DNA of 6,707 nt from Candidatus Woesearchaeota archaeon (GTDB taxonomy: Archaea > Nanobdellota > Nanobdellia > SCGC-AAA011-G17 > VGLX01), in the NCBI GenBank assembly GCA_016866645.1, contig VGLX01000072.1, forward strand, positions 1-6,707. Direction: 5' to 3'. Below are positions 5,827 through 6,707 of this stretch, piece after piece. Below the pieces are notes generated by a model. The model did not search any database, was not told the DNA's origin, and was given only the letters and a program-made list of their open reading frames with translations. Every line of letters starts with the position of its first letter. Position 1 is the stretch's first letter. The translations under genes were made by a program, and so were the position numbers.

Positions 5827-6468
5827 TTATGAGATTGTTACCTCTGACTTCTCAAAAGCTAAACTTACAAGGTCCGCTATTTTCAGATTCTTCTCGACGC
5901 TTTCAACAACTTCAAGCTTGGCTTTAGTCTCTGGATGCTTGTCCACTAAGAATGAGCAACAGTCAGAATAAGGCATCACTGATAACTCAAAAGTGCCTAT
6001 CTTCTTAGCAGTTTTTATAATGTCCTCCTTGTTCTCCCCTAACAAGGGAGTTAGTATTGGATGCTTAGTCGCTTTGTGTATGACCCTCATGTTCTCTAAA
6101 GTCTGCGAAGCCACCTGTGCAAGGTTATCGCCTGTGACCAAGGCGTAAGCTTCTTCCTTCTCTAAGACTTTCTCAGCAATTCGAAGCATCATTCGCCTAG
6201 TGATTATCATCCTCAGTTTGCTCGGTATGAACTTGATTATTTCAGTCTGAACATCTTTGAAAGGTATTAAGTAGAGTTTTATCTTCGGTTGGTGCTTGCT
6301 GAGAACTTCAGATAGCTTAACTATTTTTTCTTTAACATTTGTCCCAGTACTCGTGTAATTATGAAAATGGACAAGTACGGCTTCGCACTCCAGGTTTATC
6401 ATCCGCCAAGCAGCTACTGGAGAGTCTATACCTCCAGACATGAGTACAACTAATTTTGTCTTGCTCAT
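5827..6468 (-). CDS. thiI: ThiI-type tRNA 4-thiouridine synthase, catalytic PP-loop domain only
   Basis: ThiI adenylates uridine 8 of tRNA and inserts sulfur to form 4-thiouridine. The PP-loop SGGIDSPVAAW is at 11-21, TRRMMLRIAEK at 90-100, TGDNLAQVASQTLEN at 112-126, PLLGENKEDII at 141-151 and SDCCSFLVDKHPETKAK at 168-184. The last carries Cys170/Cys171 at the position of the catalytic PP-loop-domain cysteine of E. coli ThiI (Cys344). Full-length ThiI begins with ferredoxin-like and THUMP domains that bind tRNA; here the protein starts directly at the PP-loop and is only 213 residues. An in-frame TAA at 6478-6480, four codons before the ATG, shows that the missing N-terminus is not a start-site error. 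tRNA binding must come from another protein or the domain itself. The C-terminal rhodanese domain of E. coli ThiI is also absent, as is common in archaea. Confidence 0.88.
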   Translation of the reverse strand: MSKTKLVVLMSGGIDSPVAAWRMINLECEAVLVHFHNYTSTGTNVKEKIVKLSEVLSKHQPKIKLYLIPFKDVQTEIIKFIPSKLRMIITRRMMLRIAEKVLEKEEAYALVTGDNLAQVASQTLENMRVIHKATKHPILTPLLGENKEDIIKTAKKIGTFELSVMPYSDCCSFLVDKHPETKAKLEVVESVEKNLKIADLVSLAFEKSEVTIS

Positions 6469-6473
6469 GAAAC

Positions 6474-6495
6474 AAACTTATCTTAAGATAAGTTT
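6474..6495. promoter_or_regulatory. Perfect 22-bp palindrome at the thiI promoter, probable operator
   Basis: Each half is AAACTTATCTT and the two halves are exact reverse complements with no spacer. The palindrome runs from the downstream edge of the thiI TATA box (6493-6501, minus strand) to within five bases of the start codon, covering the region where polymerase would melt DNA and begin transcription. A dimeric repressor bound here would block initiation. Little of it would be transcribed, so an RNA hairpin role is less likely. I do not recognise the motif as belonging to a known regulator. Confidence 0.55.
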
Positions 6496-6501
6496 ATAAA
6501 A
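6493..6501 (-). promoter_or_regulatory. TATA box for thiI
   Basis: On the minus strand the element reads TTTTATAAA, preceded by purine-rich AAAAGAATG, which fits a TFB recognition element. Its centre is about 29 bases upstream of the thiI ATG at 6468, predicting a leader of only a few bases. Its downstream edge overlaps the palindrome at 6474-6495 by three bases. Confidence 0.65.
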
Positions 6502-6542
6502 CATTCTTTTAAGGCCTTGGCGTCTTTTTTTACTAAACCTAG

Positions 6543-6590
6543 AAAAAATTTATTACTCATTGCCTGATTATAAAAATTTTTAAAAAAAAA
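6543..6590 (-). terminator. T-tract terminator after the zinc-ribbon gene
   Basis: Read on the minus strand, a run of nine T (6582-6590) begins four bases after the TAA of the zinc-ribbon gene. It is followed by a run of five T (6572-6576) and one of six T (6543-6548). No GC-rich hairpin precedes them. This is the U-rich type of terminator known in archaea. It separates the zinc-ribbon gene from thiI, which is on the same strand and has its own promoter. The stretch 6503-6594 shows nothing else I can support. Confidence 0.6.
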
Positions 6591-6594
6591 TGGT

Positions 6595-6705
6595 TTAAGG
6601 CTCTTTGTCTGCCCTGTCTACAAGCTTCTGGGATGTCAAAACCTCATACTCAGCTACATAGTTCGGGTTTCCGCAGTAAGGACAGATGAGCTTGTTGCCG
6701 CTTGC
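6595..6705 (-). CDS. C-terminal tail of a zinc-ribbon-like protein (5' end outside the window)
   Basis: The minus-strand frame is open from the right edge to TAA at 6595-6597 and gives 36 residues: ASGNKLICPYCGNPNY followed by a charged tail EYEVLTSQKLVDRADKEP. The CPYCG knuckle after a short strand (NKLIC), followed by NPNYVAEYEVL, has the layout of the second half of a zinc ribbon; the partner cysteine pair would lie beyond the window. Zinc ribbons of this sort occur in many small archaeal nucleic-acid and ribosome-associated proteins, so no specific function can be given. The immediately following T9 tract supports the stop as a true gene end. Confidence 0.65.
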   Translation of the reverse strand, partial: ASGNKLICPYCGNPNYVAEYEVLTSQKLVDRADKEP

Positions 6706-6707
6706 AG

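Noticed and set aside
6483..6560. Minus-strand ORF of 25 codons (starts MSNKFFLGLVKK) between the zinc-ribbon gene and thiI
   Set aside because: The only TATA-like sequence is about 13 bases from its ATG, too close to initiate upstream of it. There is no Shine-Dalgarno site. Its 3' end runs through the thiI TATA box and into the palindrome.

Overview
The window looks like a piece of an archaeal chromosome, most likely from a small-genome lineage of the DPANN type (Woesearchaeota/Pacearchaeota-like). That placement is an inference from style and gene content. The direct evidence for an archaeon is a set of TATA boxes about 26-30 bases upstream of start codons, which would give leaderless or nearly leaderless mRNAs. 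Internal operon genes rely on short Shine-Dalgarno-like sites or ATGA overlaps, and T-tract terminators are present. Base composition is moderately AT-rich and genes are tightly packed.

Layout, left to right. (1) The C-terminal end of an unrecognised basic protein enters from the left edge (+). (2) A predicted surface lipoprotein follows (+): a six-cysteine domain plus a metallo-beta-lactamase-fold hydrolase domain. Sixteen bases later comes an AlkD-type DNA glycosylase. (3) A lone C39-like cysteine peptidase domain protein (+) converges on (4) truD (-), the tRNA pseudouridine-13 synthase. (5) truD diverges from a compact three-gene operon (+): a short, divergent QueC-like PP-loop protein, a low-molecular-weight protein-tyrosine-phosphatase-fold protein and an unrecognised 176-residue protein. 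(6) This converges on a short thiI (-), containing only the catalytic PP-loop domain of the 4-thiouridine synthase. A perfect 22-bp palindrome lies between its TATA box and start codon. (7) The C-terminal tail of a zinc-ribbon-like protein (-) runs off the right edge and is followed by a strong T-tract terminator.

Functionally, the window leans towards tRNA modification (TruD, ThiI, perhaps the QueC-like protein) and nucleic-acid maintenance (AlkD), with one extracytoplasmic hydrolase and one peptidase-like protein. The part most likely to hold something undescribed is the operon at 4212-5822. It couples an adenylating-type PP-loop enzyme that lacks several canonical QueC motifs with a phosphatase and a protein of unknown function. 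The next candidates are the operator-like palindrome at thiI and the lipoprotein hydrolase. No CRISPR array, tRNA, rRNA, insertion sequence or phage-structural gene is visible. The only gene-free stretches are promoter/terminator regions shorter than 130 bases.
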